A DNA stretch of 64,000 bases, from positions 12,489,560-12,553,559 of the forward strand of contig HG738140.1 of assembly GCA_000499405.2 (NCBI GenBank). The letters run 5' to 3'. This document shows positions 23,668-36,284 of this stretch, piece after piece. The DNA is from Onchocerca volvulus. Its lineage: Eukaryota > Nematoda > Chromadorea > Rhabditida > Onchocercidae. Position numbers and translations under genes: made by a program. The notes under the pieces are model-generated. The model did no database searches and was not told the DNA's origin. It saw only the letters and a list, made by a program, of their open reading frames with translations. Each line of letters starts with the position of its first letter. Position 1 is the stretch's first letter.

Positions 23668-26600
23668 TTATATCTTATCTAATTGTTTGATAATATCATC
23701 TAACAAACTGCTTGCTCCAATACGAAACAAGTTCGGTTTAAGCCATTCCGCGCCAAGAATTTCATTCACCATAGCTAGATATCCTAAGGCTTCCAATGTT
23801 GATCTAATGCCGCCTGCTGCCTTGAAACCGACCTTCTTTCCTGAAAAGCGCTTCAGCAACATTATGTCAATTAATTTTATCTCAAGAGAAAGATAGTGCA
23901 ATTCTATTATAACATTTTCTTTCTAAGCTTCCTTGACGTGAATAAAAAAACCGAAAAATTCAAATAAGTTACTTATTAGCGTCCAAAATTAACTTCCCAT
24001 TTAATTTGCAAAATCCAATCCTAAATTTCGAATTAAATTATAGTTACAGTTAATTAGAAGCAGAAACAAGCTTCTAAACTACTAAAGTTCATAAAAAAGG
24101 AAAGATGAAATTTAAAAAAAAAAAAATAATTCCTGACTAAGCATAAAAATAAATTCATTATAAGCATGTTCCTAAATTACAACAAACAAATTGAATAAAA
24201 TGACCTGTAGCAGAGTAGAACTGTTTGATAGCATGACACATGACGTAAGCAGCTTCATACGTTGCATTTACTTTCTCTTTTCCAGTTGAAGTCTTGATAA
24301 AATCGCTACCTTAAAAAAGTTAACATTCTAAAAAATCATACGAAATCTATTCTCATTATTCAGAGTAACACACATAATCCACAGCCTATCTTAAAATGAA
24401 ATAAATTGATGGATGGACAAATCACCAAGCTTATTAAATAAAGTCTTACTGCCTAAATTAAATAACTGAAGCATTAATAGGATAAAAATCCTTTTTCACG
24501 AACAAAAATTTTCAACTGAACTTTGAGATTATAGAAATGCTCTAACATTTCTAAAATCCCAATATTTCAATAAAAATATGTTTCGAATCATAATAAAAAA
24601 TTCCCAGTATTCAACACTCTCTTAGTAATTTCAAATTTTCGTACAATTATCATCCAAAACTTAAATCTCCTTTAGCATAATTTAGTATTCAAAATGTTAA
24701 AAATTAAACATAGAAATGAATAAAATAGAAGAAATATATGTTTGGATATAGGGAAGAAATAATGGTTTTTTCAGGATCCAATCCGAAGGATGTCGATAGA
24801 ACCAGAAATGTGTTTGGACGAGAATCTATAACTATATAAATATAAATGAAATGTTTCTCGTTGGTCTTTACAAAATGTTGCAAGTTCTCCACCGATTGCT
24901 TTCAAATTTTGGTATAAATCTTGAATTCGAATAGGCGCATGTTTTCATATAAACTTATTTACTTTTTCTCACGTTTTACGTCCGTGACAACTAAAAGTAA
25001 ATGAGGGGGTTGAATTTTTTGCCTTCGCCCTACACCACATCTTCATACTTCCTCGAAGTTCGCTGTTAATTAGCAATAAATCTAGAAAATGGACAAGCGT
25101 TTATTTCACAGCTGCAAATGTGCAACAAATAGCCCTGAATCCACCGGCTACAACGTTAACTACTTTCTTCACATTATGTCAAAATGATGCATTTGCGAAA
25201 ACACTTGTTATATTCGGAAGTGTCTACGCATTACACATAGAATGAGAGTAAAAAATCATTTGAACGACACAAAGGAGGAGAACCAGTTGACGGACAACCT
25301 GGCACATTCAAACAAACCACGATAGACAGATTGTACACCGCGCATCCTAATCAAGACGAGTGCTTCTTCCTTCGCGTATTGTTAATAGATGTGCCTGGTC
25401 CAACCTCCTTCCAGCAGTAAAAAATTTTTAACGGCGTTACACATGCTACTTTCTGCAGTACATTTCAAACTTTGAATTTATTGGAGAACGACCGATACTG
25501 GAATATTTGCATTAATGACGAATGCAATATGTTACATCAAAATCAAATTCATACACTGCAATCATATTGACCGCCTGCTCTCCTTCATCTCCAATGGAGT
25601 TAGAGGAGAAATATAAATTGCATATGGCTGAAGATATTCTCCATCGAATACGCAAAGAAAATTCAAATATAAACACAGCAGAAATATCTAGCGAAGTGTT
25701 GATAATAATTGAAGACTTGTGCTTACAAATTGCAAACAAAATTCTCAATCAATTGGGAATCCCATCACCGAATCGATCTGCTGCTGCTTCATTCGATGTA
25801 CAATTGCATCGCAAATAAAGTTACAACACGACTGATCTTTTATCGTATATGCAATCAAATATCTCTAAGCTAACGTTTGAGCAAAAAGGCATTTGCGATC
25901 AAATAATGCAAACTGTCAAGAAGGAGGTTGGAGAAATTTTTTTTTTAGATGCGCCAGGAGGAACTGATAAAACGTTTCTAATTAGATTGATTATGGCAGC
26001 AATTCGATCCCAAAACGACATAGTCTTAGTTCTTGCAATATCCGGAATAGCTGCAATATTGCTACCAGGTGGAAGAACTGTTCATTCCGCTTTGAAATCG
26101 CTATTGAGCATGCAATTCATTGAAACTCCCACATAAAACATTTCTAAAACATTCAGTATGGGAAAAGTATTGCAAAAAAGTAAACTTCTTGTTTAGAATG
26201 AATGTACAATAGCGCACAAAAATCGGTAGAAGTTCTTGATCGATCACTGGAAGATTTGAGTGGAAATATCAGACCATTCTGGAACCCATTGATATTGTTT
26301 GCGGGAGAGTTCAGACAAATACTACCTGTAATTCCTCGATCGACGCCAGCGGACAAAATAAATGTTTGCCTAAAATACTCCTTTGTGGCGACACGTAAAG
26401 GCATTGAAATTAACTACAAATATGCATGTCCAGCTGCAAAAAGATCATCAAACTTGACAATATTATTCAGTCTATCATTCAAAGCGAAGCAGTCACATAA
26501 AAAGTCTGCCGACACTATTGTGGAAGCAGATGAAGCCATTAAATATCTAACAGAATTTTTGAATTCACTCGATCTGCCAGGGATGCTACTGCAACTGAAA

Positions 26601-29600
26601 ATTGGCATGTCAATTATCATGTTGCGAAATATCAACCAGCCAAAACTTTGCAACAGTACGTAGCTTGCGGTAAAAAAATTGATGAGCAATGTAAAGCAAC
26701 AATCTTGACAGGGCCTTTCAAAAGTGAAAATGCCCTCATTCCTCGAATTCCTATGATTCTAACAAATATACTCCAATTCGATGGCGTTTGCATTCACCAT
26801 CAACAGTTCTCAGGGTCAATTTCTGGAATCTTGCGGTTTAATCTAGAGTTGGCAAACCAGACAATCTCTATATCTACACAGACAATGGAACAACAAAAAA
26901 TATTGCATACTAACAAGTATTGTGAAATTGAACATATTAAATACGGGCAACAGCTGAAAGATGTCAAATAGCACCACGACAATTATTGTAAACAAGAAAT
27001 ACTAAAGGTGAAGTGGTGCGACATAGTTTCAAAGTGACGACAAACATATTTACCACCAAAACGCTCCAATTCACAGATAAACGACAAAGATCGATGATGC
27101 AGCAACTGCACAGTATGAAGTTCCAAGGATTCAGATAGTTCGACAGTTCCAATTCGACAGTCGCAACAATAACAACAGTCCGACAATTCACTTGTATAGT
27201 ATCTCTATCAGTGACAAAGAAAAGAATAACCCAATGATCAATTTATCTGGATATTCTCTGATAATTTTTTGTTGCGAAGAATTACTTTCCTCTGATAATT
27301 GTTTGTTATGATAATTGTTGAAGAATCACTCTTTTCTGATAATTGTTTGTTATTTGTTCGAAGAATCACTCTTCATCAATCAATAAAACCTTTCTCAACA
27401 GCATTCATCTCTGTCACACAAGAAACAAAAAACCTCTTCACACTTACTGTTAACTTAGCCTGATTACAAGAGCAAGAATCAATCTCCAATTCAACCAAAT
27501 ACAAAATATCAGTTTTTTTCCCCAACACTAGAAACATGCACTTTCTCTTTTCTTTTTCTATCTAACTAGACTGAGCTACAGCAACGATTGTATATAAAAA
27601 GTATAAAAACATGCCCGTATTCAAAATGCTACGTTCTGTCAAAATTTCAAAGCAATAAGTAAGAACTTTCCGATATCTAAGATTTTGAACTAATATAGAT
27701 AAGGCGCATGTTCAAGAACTTTCGGAGATTTAGAATTTTGAACAAATGAACATTGACATTATTATTTATACAGACTAACTGGAGCCGGAAATGCGAAGTG
27801 TGTCTGGTCCCTTCAGACTAGTTGAATTGGTTCACGTGGCCTGATCCAGCTAGTAAAGTCATAAATATATAGTCGTGTAATGAAGGCAAATATTGAAATT
27901 ACCTGCAAGCATTGCAGCCCAACTAGCACGATAGATGTTTTGCTCATTTTGTAGTTCACCTGTCGCTAGGATCGTTTTCATGCAATTCGAACCACAACAT
28001 GTCTTCAAAGCAACTACTTCATCATATATACCTATAAATTGCAATTATCCCGAAGAAAGTTCATACTACTATACCTCTAACTATTTTCTAGTTCGTCAGC
28101 GAACTAAGTTGAAGATTATTTCGAACTAATGCAGCAGATATTTGACAACCATGGAGTTGCCAAGCAATTATTAAATCCATTTAGCACTTAGTTTATTAGC
28201 TTTTTCATATCCTTTAAAAAAGAAAACTGTACCCAAAGATGATTTATTATATAGGAAAGAATTAAGAACTGCGAGAAAAAACAATCTATTATTTGAAAAT
28301 CAAAGAAATCTATATAATACACTTTGCATTTTCAAAGTCAAAACATTCGACCTAAGAAACTGGAAATGAGAAAATAGACATTTTTAATTTACACACTTAA
28401 AATAGTCATTTCTAATTGACCAGACACATTTCAGATATATTTAAAGTAAAGCAATAATATCAATTATTTCACCCATTATTTGAAACTCAAAGAAATCTGC
28501 ACAATACGTTCTGCTTCTTCAAAATCAAAACATTCGACTTAAGAAAAAAAAATTAAAGCAGAATGCTAACTTATATAACCTGCTCGGATAAACCTTGTAT
28601 CAAGTACAGCTACATTATTTTTTCTCCTATTGTGATTTACAATGTATGTACAAGAATATTACAAAGTGAACAAATAAACTAAAAATACGAAACTGGACCT
28701 GGATAAATCTAGAGTATACGTGAAATTCAATCTTGATCAATCTAAACTGAGTTAACAAAGTTAAGATTTCTACTAAAAACAATACATACGTTTCCAGTCA
28801 TGCTCCATTGCAGCATCACGACTGATGACAATATCAATTTCATTGGCACCATCTTCCACTGCCAATTCCACTTCCAATATTTTCGATTCAATTCGATATT
28901 GTCCTGACGGAAAACCTGCTGCCACTGAAACAACTTACTGATTCAACAGCCATTTACAACAAAGTTTTTAGAATTTGCAATTACCAAAATGATTACAAAT
29001 CCAGATTATAATAATTTAAGCGAAAAAATATGATTTGATATGTACATTCAGAAACATATATGTGTATTGTGGTACTCATAATTTCAAGAAATTCATAAAT
29101 TATTATGTTTCACCTTGTAATATCAGTAAACTTTGGTTACCTGAACATATAGTTAATGGTTGCTGTTGACCATACTTCGAATGTAGATAATGTTTAGCAC
29201 CTGCAACTCTTGCCGGATAAGCACAAACAGCAGCACATCTCGTTTCCGGCTTCTCAAATAAATTCAACTGAACTGTCAGTAACACGAGAATTTTATATCA
29301 CTTAATTCAGAAAAATTAATTGGATCTGAATTAGGATAAGTTTGAACAGATTTAAAGAGAGCCAGAAATCTGAGATTTATCGACTTTCATATCTGATAAC
29401 CTAATAACTTGATAACTACTGCATCAAACTGTTTCCTCAATTTCATCATTCGATCGCCTAAGTATGCTCCATCTGATTCGAACTTTGAAAACTAAACTGC
29501 TCAAAAACTTTTGCGCAATGGCATTTCGTTCAAGTTGCGTTCTCCCCCCTTATACCGCATTATAATAAGGACTCCAACTTTTTGACAAATAACGGACCGC

Positions 29601-30196
29601 AAGGTATGGTAAGATAGCTTTGTCAATAAGCTGTTCGATCACATTGTCCGTATCAACGCTATTTAGACTAGTTAAATCGATGCATGAAATTAGTTTCAGT
29701 AATTGATCTTCCTGAAAATAGAAATAAAATCATGGCATATGCTTAATGATTTACTGTAATCTTGAAGCGTAATTTTTGACCTAGTTATCCATTATTATCT
29801 AATCTAAATCGTTTCTTGGAATGGATAGCATCCGACAAAAATACATTGGGATTTACCCGATTATAGTATCTGGAATGAACAGGAGACCACCATGAAGTTC
29901 CGTTTTCAATCTACTGTCAATAACTCTCGACTTTTTATCGTAAATTTCTCAAAGTAATCGTTCGATAACAAGAAAAAATTGAAAATTAATGAAATTGCAA
30001 AAGAATATAGATAAATGAATTCAAGGAAAAGTAATAATATCTTTCTAGTCGAATAATTTTAACTTACAACATGAATCATCGACTGAGCACGTTGTTTTAT
30101 AGTATCGATCATCTTTGTTATCATGGATGATTCCAAAAAGGGTATATTTTCGGTTACGTTGTTGAACTGTTCGGCATTGAAGTCTTTTCCCATCAT
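23668..30196 (-). CDS. DERA: Deoxyribose-phosphate aldolase
   Basis: DERA (EC 4.1.2.4) cleaves 2-deoxyribose-5-phosphate to glyceraldehyde-3-phosphate and acetaldehyde in the cytosol, in deoxynucleoside catabolism. Exons: 30068-30196, 29598-29711, 29141-29267, 28790-28924, 27903-28031, 24205-24309, 23668-23840. They total 912 nt, or 303 residues (human 318). Catalytic residues are present: Asp154 in NEIDIVISR, Schiff-base Lys217 in DFIKTSTGK, and Lys253 in VGFKAAGG. Other conserved blocks are CAAVCAYPARV, VAAGFPSGQ, MKTILATGEL and WLKPNLFRIGASSLLDDI. The exon 2/3 junction has an alternative acceptor 7 nt upstream, paired with a later donor, so a few residues there are uncertain. The 3.6-kb intron between exons 5 and 6 contains a Helitron helicase relic, yet the coding sequence is intact. 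Confidence 0.95.
25085..26970 (+). mobile_element. Degenerate Helitron PIF1-type helicase
   Basis: The plus strand carries pieces, in order, of the C-terminal half of an animal Helitron Rep-helicase polyprotein. These are VYFTAANVQQIALNPPATTL (25098 on), DGQPGTFKQTTIDRLYTAHP (25281 on), then a segment ending SPNRSAAASFDVQLH (to 25818). SKLTFEQKGICDQIMQTVKK and the Walker A region DAPGGTDKTF follow (25862-25980), then GGRTVHSALKSL, DRSLEDLSGNIRPF, FAGEFRQILPVIPRSTPADK, EFLNSLDLPGM and ILTGPFKSENALIPRIPMIL. It is broken by frameshifts, stops (26134-26136; a TAG near 26195 where Trp is expected) and internal deletion. The usual Walker A GGTGKT is GGTDKT here. The Rep nuclease half and element ends were not found. 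Confidence 0.85.
27256..27373. repeat. Short degenerate direct repeats
   Basis: Variants of TCTGATAATTGTTTGTTA followed by GAAGAATCACTCT occur about three times in tandem. They lie just beyond the Helitron remnant and may mark its edge or be local duplication. Confidence 0.7.
28289..28546. repeat. Diverged direct repeat, two copies
   Basis: About 70 bp at 28289-28358 recurs at 28476-28546 with roughly 80% identity by eye, sharing TTATTTGAAA, CAAAGAAATCT and AAAACATTCGAC. It lies in a DERA intron. Confidence 0.7.
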
Positions 30197-30224
30197 TATT
30201 GTTGAAATGCATACATATATTTTT

Positions 30225-30226
30225 CT
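30225..30226 (-). promoter_or_regulatory. Candidate spliced-leader acceptor for DERA
   Basis: On the minus strand AAAAAATTATAG ends 28 nt before the DERA ATG. It is weaker than the PYROXD1 site, with an A-rich rather than T-rich approach. Confidence 0.3.
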
Positions 30227-30340
30227 ATAATTTTTTTGAAATTATTAAATTATTTAACAATTAAGATTGATGGATTGAGCGAAAAATACATTATTATATA
30301 AAAATTGCATATATTTCTCATATTAGACATCAATCATCTA

Positions 30341-30577
30341 CTTTTTCAGTGGTCTAAAAAACTGCTGCTAGTATTATTTGATATTAACCAAAACTTCCTA
30401 GGAATTATCAAGCGATGGCCATTAATTCATGGGAATGATAAGATTTGATAAAATTTATTTGAAATGATAAAATTTGATAAAATCTCCATGAATCAATGGC
30501 TATCACTAGACAATTCCTAGGAAGTTTTGGTTAATATCAAATAATACTAGCATCAGTTTTTTAGACCATTGAAAAAG
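30341..30577. mobile_element. TA-flanked MITE, 237 bp
   Basis: Near-perfect terminal inverted repeats of about 100 bp begin CTTTTTCARTGGTCTAAAAA and include GATATTAACCAAAACTTCCT. They surround a short centre of GATAAAATTTGAT repeats. The dinucleotide TA lies on both sides (30339-30340 and 30578-30579), as expected for a Tc1/mariner-type target duplication. No coding capacity. Confidence 0.85.
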
Positions 30578-31194
30578 TATGATTTAACAGGTAAATAAGA
30601 CAAATGGTGCAAAAAGGGACAAAGAAAAAAAAAGAAAAAGAAAAAGATTTTTGTTAGATAACGACCAGAAAAATAAAATATAAAATGTTGACTTAAATGT
30701 TACAGAGTAAGAAAAAAGATAAGTAACAGATTTAAATTAGAATTAGATTGATAAATAAAAATAAGAGTATTCTAATTATTATATAATTTTGCAACAGTTT
30801 AATTAAAAATAAAAGTATGATCTAAATGATAAATGATCCACGATTATTTATGAAATTGTTAAATCGTTCATTCATCATTTTCGTTTCATTTTTGGTGAAC
30901 TACAAAAAAGAAAATATGAAATAGAAATGTTGGCCTAAATTTTATAGAATAGGGATAGATCCACTTAACAAACGATGTAGTCAAACAGCTCATAAACATT
31001 CCAATCGAAAATGTTAGTTGAAATAACCGTCATTTCGCCATTAAATTTACTATAAACATGAATGAAGAATCTTCTCCACGGCAGAGTAACTCCCATAAAA
31101 CTGGTTATGTTTCAAAAACAAATAATCTTCACTATCATCTATAATAATGGTTTTAACTAACCAACATACGTTATTTATTGCATCATATTCTATG

Positions 31195-31522
31195 TTATAG
31201 AACGAATACTCGCACTTTCACCATCAGCAATTGTTGCGCAACAGTTTGACGGAGCGTATTATGCCATTGCGTCAACAGATGTGTTTCCTGTCTGAGTGAT
31301 CCTTGTTCTGCAAAGATTTCGATCTTCCACCTTCGTGCATTGTGCAATTTTGAACACATAAACAACTTCTCACATCTATCGCATGCCACTTCGTCATACT
31401 CTTAGGATGGCTATAATCAATCTTTGATCAAGTTCGTATGCTGTTTCCAATGTTAATTTTTCGTGCTCGTTAAGAAAGTCTAGATGCTGACGGAACCTTC
31501 GTTTATCGAAATTGAGGACCAT
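31195..31522 (-). pseudogene. Possible small gene split by a 2-nt frameshift
   Basis: On the minus strand an ATG at 31520-31522 opens a coding-like frame (MVLNFDKRRFRQHLDFLNEH, LETAYELDQRLIIAILR) that stops at 31394-31396. A second frame runs through the same point (EYDEVACDRCEKLF, then WKIEIFAEQGSLRQETHLL) to a TAA at 31195-31197. The junction at 31396-31405 reads CTAAGAGTATGAC, and two missing bases would unite the frames at about 109 residues. No intron fits. It could be a recent pseudogene, an assembly indel or chance. The family is not recognised. Confidence 0.35.
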
Positions 31523-33875
31523 ATTTTATCATTGTCTTGATTTTTTTTTACTAATAATTTTTGTAAGAATTTGTTTCGCACTACAAATGAACCTGTAAGT
31601 GTTTTTTGTGTGAATACATTTGCTGCATATGGCTGTATTCCAGTAGGCATATATATCTTACATTTATTTTGCGTGAAATTTGCAAAACAAGAAAAAGATA
31701 ATAGAAATATGTAAGTAAACAAAGACAACAAAAAAAAATCAAAGTAATTTGTCACAATTTATTCATTTTTTTCCATTTTATGAATTTCAAAATAAAAATG
31801 AAGAGCTTCTTCAGTAATATACATACACAAACAATTGTTTTCTCATTGCGAACAAACAAAAAAACAAACTACTAACAAATGAACATAATAATTGAATATT
31901 TATAGAATTTTAAAAAAGCCATGAAGAACACGAATTTCATAAATAAAAGAAACTAAAAGGCTTATAAAAATGAGTGAACAGAAAAAATTCTTCCAACTAA
32001 ATATAATGATTAGCTATTTATTTCCAGCCAGCTAAAAACATTTTATCAATTTATTCTGGCCATAATTATAGAAATGTTTTCATTATCAGCATTCATTTGT
32101 TAGTATTGGTCTCGCCTATATCACTCAAAATACAGGCATAGAAAATACACATATATTAATCATTTGGAACTCAACATAATAATACATTTAGTAGTTAGCA
32201 TATTATCAATGAAATCGACCAGAAAAGTACAAAATATAATAAAGAATGAGGAAACAGAAAATATTCAAGAAGCAAATAATCAACGATATATAAATCTCTG
32301 GAAAAAAATTCAAGAACAAAAAAAAAAATTTCTACATACTAAATCCTAAATTTGTCGAAAAAAACTGCTATCTATGATGCTTAGTTCCAAAACTACTTTT
32401 TTCTTCAGATAAGTGTCGAATCTGTTGGTTAAATTCCGAAAAAGTTGGATGATTATTAGACTTAACCCGTATGACGCATCATTTAAAATATCAAACAATA
32501 GATGAGAAGTCCGATGGAATTTATATAAATTTCGCCGTGTAAGTATTTACTTTTCCTAATTTTGATCCGTTTCAAATCATTTAAAATTGCAGTGATAGCA
32601 GCAATATATGCTTCTAGCACACAAATACATACACGACGAAAGCTCTTCACTATGTACTGCATCACAATTTAAGCATACAAATTTCAATCTTACCCTCATC
32701 CCAATAACAAAAACAGCATTAAAAGAGGATGGTAGATAATTTACGAATTTTCCTCCTCTTAATTTCAGATCATCTATTTTGCAAAGCAATACAATTACTA
32801 GAAAATATAATCTCCCATACTAATTCCAAAAAAAAAAAAAATCCGACATTATGCCATCTCTTGTTTTTTCACTAAAAATAAATATATGCACAATTTACGA
32901 GACTATAACAATGCACAATTCAGTGGTCATTTAGGGATAGATTTTATCAAGTTATATGTAAGCACAATCTGTTTAGAATTTTAGCATAAAGAAATTGCTT
33001 CTGAGATGTAAAAAATTTGTGCCAACAACAAAATTTTAAAACATATTAGTGTATGCTATTAAGAAATAGATAAGTGATGTTTTGCGAATTTTTATGAATA
33101 TATACTAATAATATATTCTTTTTTAAAACAGCTCATTCTTCAAAAATCCCTCCAGAAATGAGCCACATATGAATCATCGGCACGTTCTATCAATGTACAG
33201 CGGAGATAATATTAGTAGTAGCAGTACCGACGAAGAAAATAAATTAATTAACCAGTATTTAGAGTAAAAATTTAAAATACAAGTAGTTATACAATAACTT
33301 TAGAAATGAACACAGTTCAATGAAGAGAGTAACAACAGCATCAAGAATAGTGGTATTAATAATGTTTATAGTAGCAATAGGAGAATTTTAACCGTAACGA
33401 CCAAAATTTCAGCGCCAAAAAAAAAAGCTTCATAAAGGTGGAAGAAAAAAAAAAAAAAAAACCGGTATCCGATAAAAAAGTACCAAGACACATGCGAAAG
33501 AAAATTTCGTAAAATGTCCCGGCACTAATCAACCGTCCATAAATCCCCTCCAGCATCATTTGAAACCAAAAGTAAAAAAACATTTTCTGGAGTGGTTGAA
33601 AAAAAAAAAAAACATGTAGATCGGCACTATTTGAAAATGTGCTTGCCGCATCAATGATCACGACATATATAAGCCGACGAAAATAAATGTACTGCGAATT
33701 TGACGCATAAAGAACCTTCACGAAGATACACTTAGCTAAATAATATTGTTTAAGCCTCCTCTCTAAATATGCAGTTCAAATGATCTCAAAAAAAAGTCTC
33801 TTACTTTCCCTACCTATCCTACTATTATTATATGAATAACTAACAAACAATTTTTTCATAGGAACAAAAAACTTA

Positions 33876-33931
33876 AAAAATCTCCGGACATATATGAAGA
33901 GAAAAAAATCTCCGGACATATATGAAGAGAA
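33876..33931. repeat. 28-bp tandem duplication
   Basis: Two copies of a 28-bp unit containing TCTCCGGACATATATGAAGA begin at about 33876 and 33904. Confidence 0.9.
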
Positions 33932-34131
33932 ATCAAAGGAAAATAAATTTTCATGCAGTGGAAATAACGAGAAATATTTTTCCCGCAATAAAACATTGAA
34001 CGAATTACAGTATACATTTGAGATCAAAATACTATAACTTCTCTGTTTCTTCAACAAATTTTCATCTTAATGATCACCGCATTTTTGAAGACTAACATTT
34101 GTATGGTGAGGACTACCCTTATTTCAGAAGA

Positions 34132-35748
34132 CTAATTGGCAGATGTAATTACGACGAATAGATAGCTAGCTTTCTGTTGTCTGAATATCTCCAACAAATC
34201 TGGACTATTCTTCTGCAGAAACACAGATGCAAAATCACATGGTGGAAAAATGTGCACGATGGTATTAGGCGTCGGATTCTGCTGAAATCGATAAAGTATT
34301 ACAATGTATTACAATACGACTTGATATAGAATTAACAAACAATTTCTATACTGCAACATTAGATAAAACAGTCATTTTACCTAACAAAATTCTTAATAAG
34401 ATAGTCTTAAAGGAATCTCCCGTAAGAAATGACCGGATTTTACAATTAAAATTATCGGAGATGCACTCAACAAATATTGTTATGACTAGAAAAATCAAAA
34501 GAAATGAACCAAAATGAGAATTTTGAAAAAAAAAAAAATGAAAAAAATTGCACCTGAGAAGCTAAAATGCGACTACTTTCCTTCCTGATTCTAACAAAAT
34601 TTTCTGTGATCCCACAAAACGAAATATTATGATTATGAAAATCTAGATAAATATTCTCAAAAAGATTCTTAGGTCATATATGAAGAAAAAAGAATAATTC
34701 AACGGTACTAAACGAAAGCAAGTGAGTCTCATCAAAATCATTTGAAAATTCTACCTCATTGCCAACATTGCATATTCCAGCAGCCTGTTTTGATTCTAAA
34801 TAATCAACAAAACGTTCTTTTAGAAGATCAGACTGATTCTTGATATCTTCTTTGCTTGGACCACATGAAAGACATACCAATGCAATGTACGAATGTTCAT
34901 CCATCATTTTACATTGAACACCTGCAACAAAAAGTTTCTTGCTCTAAATAAGAATCAAAAAACGAAATTCGCAAAAATAAAAAAAAAAAAGACCATTTTA
35001 CTTTTATTTTTTATTCGGAATTCCCCTTTTATCTGTCTTGAAAAATGGTAGAAAATTTAGCTGCAAGATTAAGAAGTTAATTCAATGATAAAGAAATAAC
35101 ACGCCACGGAACTGATCGCCACGCAATAGGATGTTTATCTAATAACATTTCAAAAAAAGGATTTAAAAAAGTGCATAAGTATTCGCCACTAGACAATGAT
35201 CAGCAAAATAAGAAATTAGAAACATCCCACTTTAAACGAATGAAAAGCATTTGCATACTTTCAAGTTGACCCGCTTCCATACGCATTCTTTGATTTATTC
35301 TTATCAATGGCATATGATTTGATGTTGTTGTAAATTGATCTAATGAACGTTTGCACATTTCTGCATTACCGCCAACCTGTAGAAATCCAATCATCACTAT
35401 TATTCGCAAGATATGTGAAGATTTCATCAATTCAACGATTACCTCACTGTTAAGATCCGATGAATTCATATGAATTACTATCATTATACACATATACCCA
35501 TGTCATCAAACAAATTATAGCGAAAGTGGGACCTTTCTACGTGTTATAACATTACCATACTTTACATTCATCCAAAAGTTGTCGCTGCTTGCAACAAAAA
35601 AATACTGGATACAAAATGTAACAGATTTACCAATTACAACTACCAACATGGCTTATGTAACCCAGTCTAAATTAGTTACCTTATGCATCTGCACACGAGT
35701 TTCGTTTGTTTTTAATGCAATTATCCCTTGCCACATGACTGGATATCT
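34132..35748 (-). other. SPOC domain of the SPEN homologue
   Basis: The last four exons encode the SPOC domain, which in SPEN/SHARP binds NCoR/SMRT peptides. Landmarks are RYPVMWQGIIALKTNETRVQ, PLIRINQRMRMEAGQLE, YIALVCLSCGPSKEDI, YLESKQAAGICNVGN and IVHIFPPCDFASVFLQ. Each matches the human domain (MWQGLLALK, LRIAQRMRLEATQLE, LALPCGRDQEDV, YLQAKQAAGIINVPN, LQIFPPCEFSESHL). About residues 3,346-3,513. The protein ends at TAG 34132-34134, just after the final strand. Confidence 0.95.
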
Positions 35749-36206
35749 CTGTAAATAAATAAAAACATTAAAAAAATAAGTCATAGAATGATAAAAAACT
35801 GAACCTTTTTCTTCTATGAAATCCAATCTGCTCAGTTTATTTTTACGTTAAAGCATAATGACTATATTGAGAAGCAATAAAATAAATACAAAATATATTA
35901 CGGAATGTCTCAAAAATATCGATATCTTGCCCTCTACAGATCAGCTATAAATTGGTGATCAAAAATACTTACAGCTTAATGAGTAATAAAATAGGTGCTT
36001 GATAACTGGCATTACCTTAGTTTCATCAATATAGTGATTAACAACAGTGTACAACATGCAAGTTATCAAACATATAATTTATTAGGTTTATTAGATAATC
36101 AAACACCAATCTTTCACAATTGTAACTAATATGATGAAGTGAGCTATAGGATACCATCTGTAATATTGCAGTGATAGTCTTAATTTCAGAATCAAACAAT
36201 AAAATG

Positions 36207-36284
<78 letters not shown>

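Larger units (their letters stand above)
24310..27902 (-). other. Long DERA intron hosting repeat DNA
   Basis: This 3.6-kb intron holds the Helitron helicase remnant (25085-26970, opposite strand to DERA) and a short degenerate repeat cluster at 27256-27373. I see no gene in the remaining AT-rich sequence. Confidence 0.8.
30197..34131. other. Intergenic region between DERA and the SPEN homologue
   Basis: About 3.9 kb holds a MITE, a possible broken small gene (31195-31522) and a 28-bp tandem duplication. I see no other well-supported gene. The SPEN 3' UTR and the DERA promoter should lie at its two ends. Confidence 0.55.

Noticed and set aside
33171..33269. Small frame beginning MNHRHVLSMYSGDN, and a nearby short hydrophobic frame at about 33320
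   Set aside because: Both are too short, with no splice or homology support.
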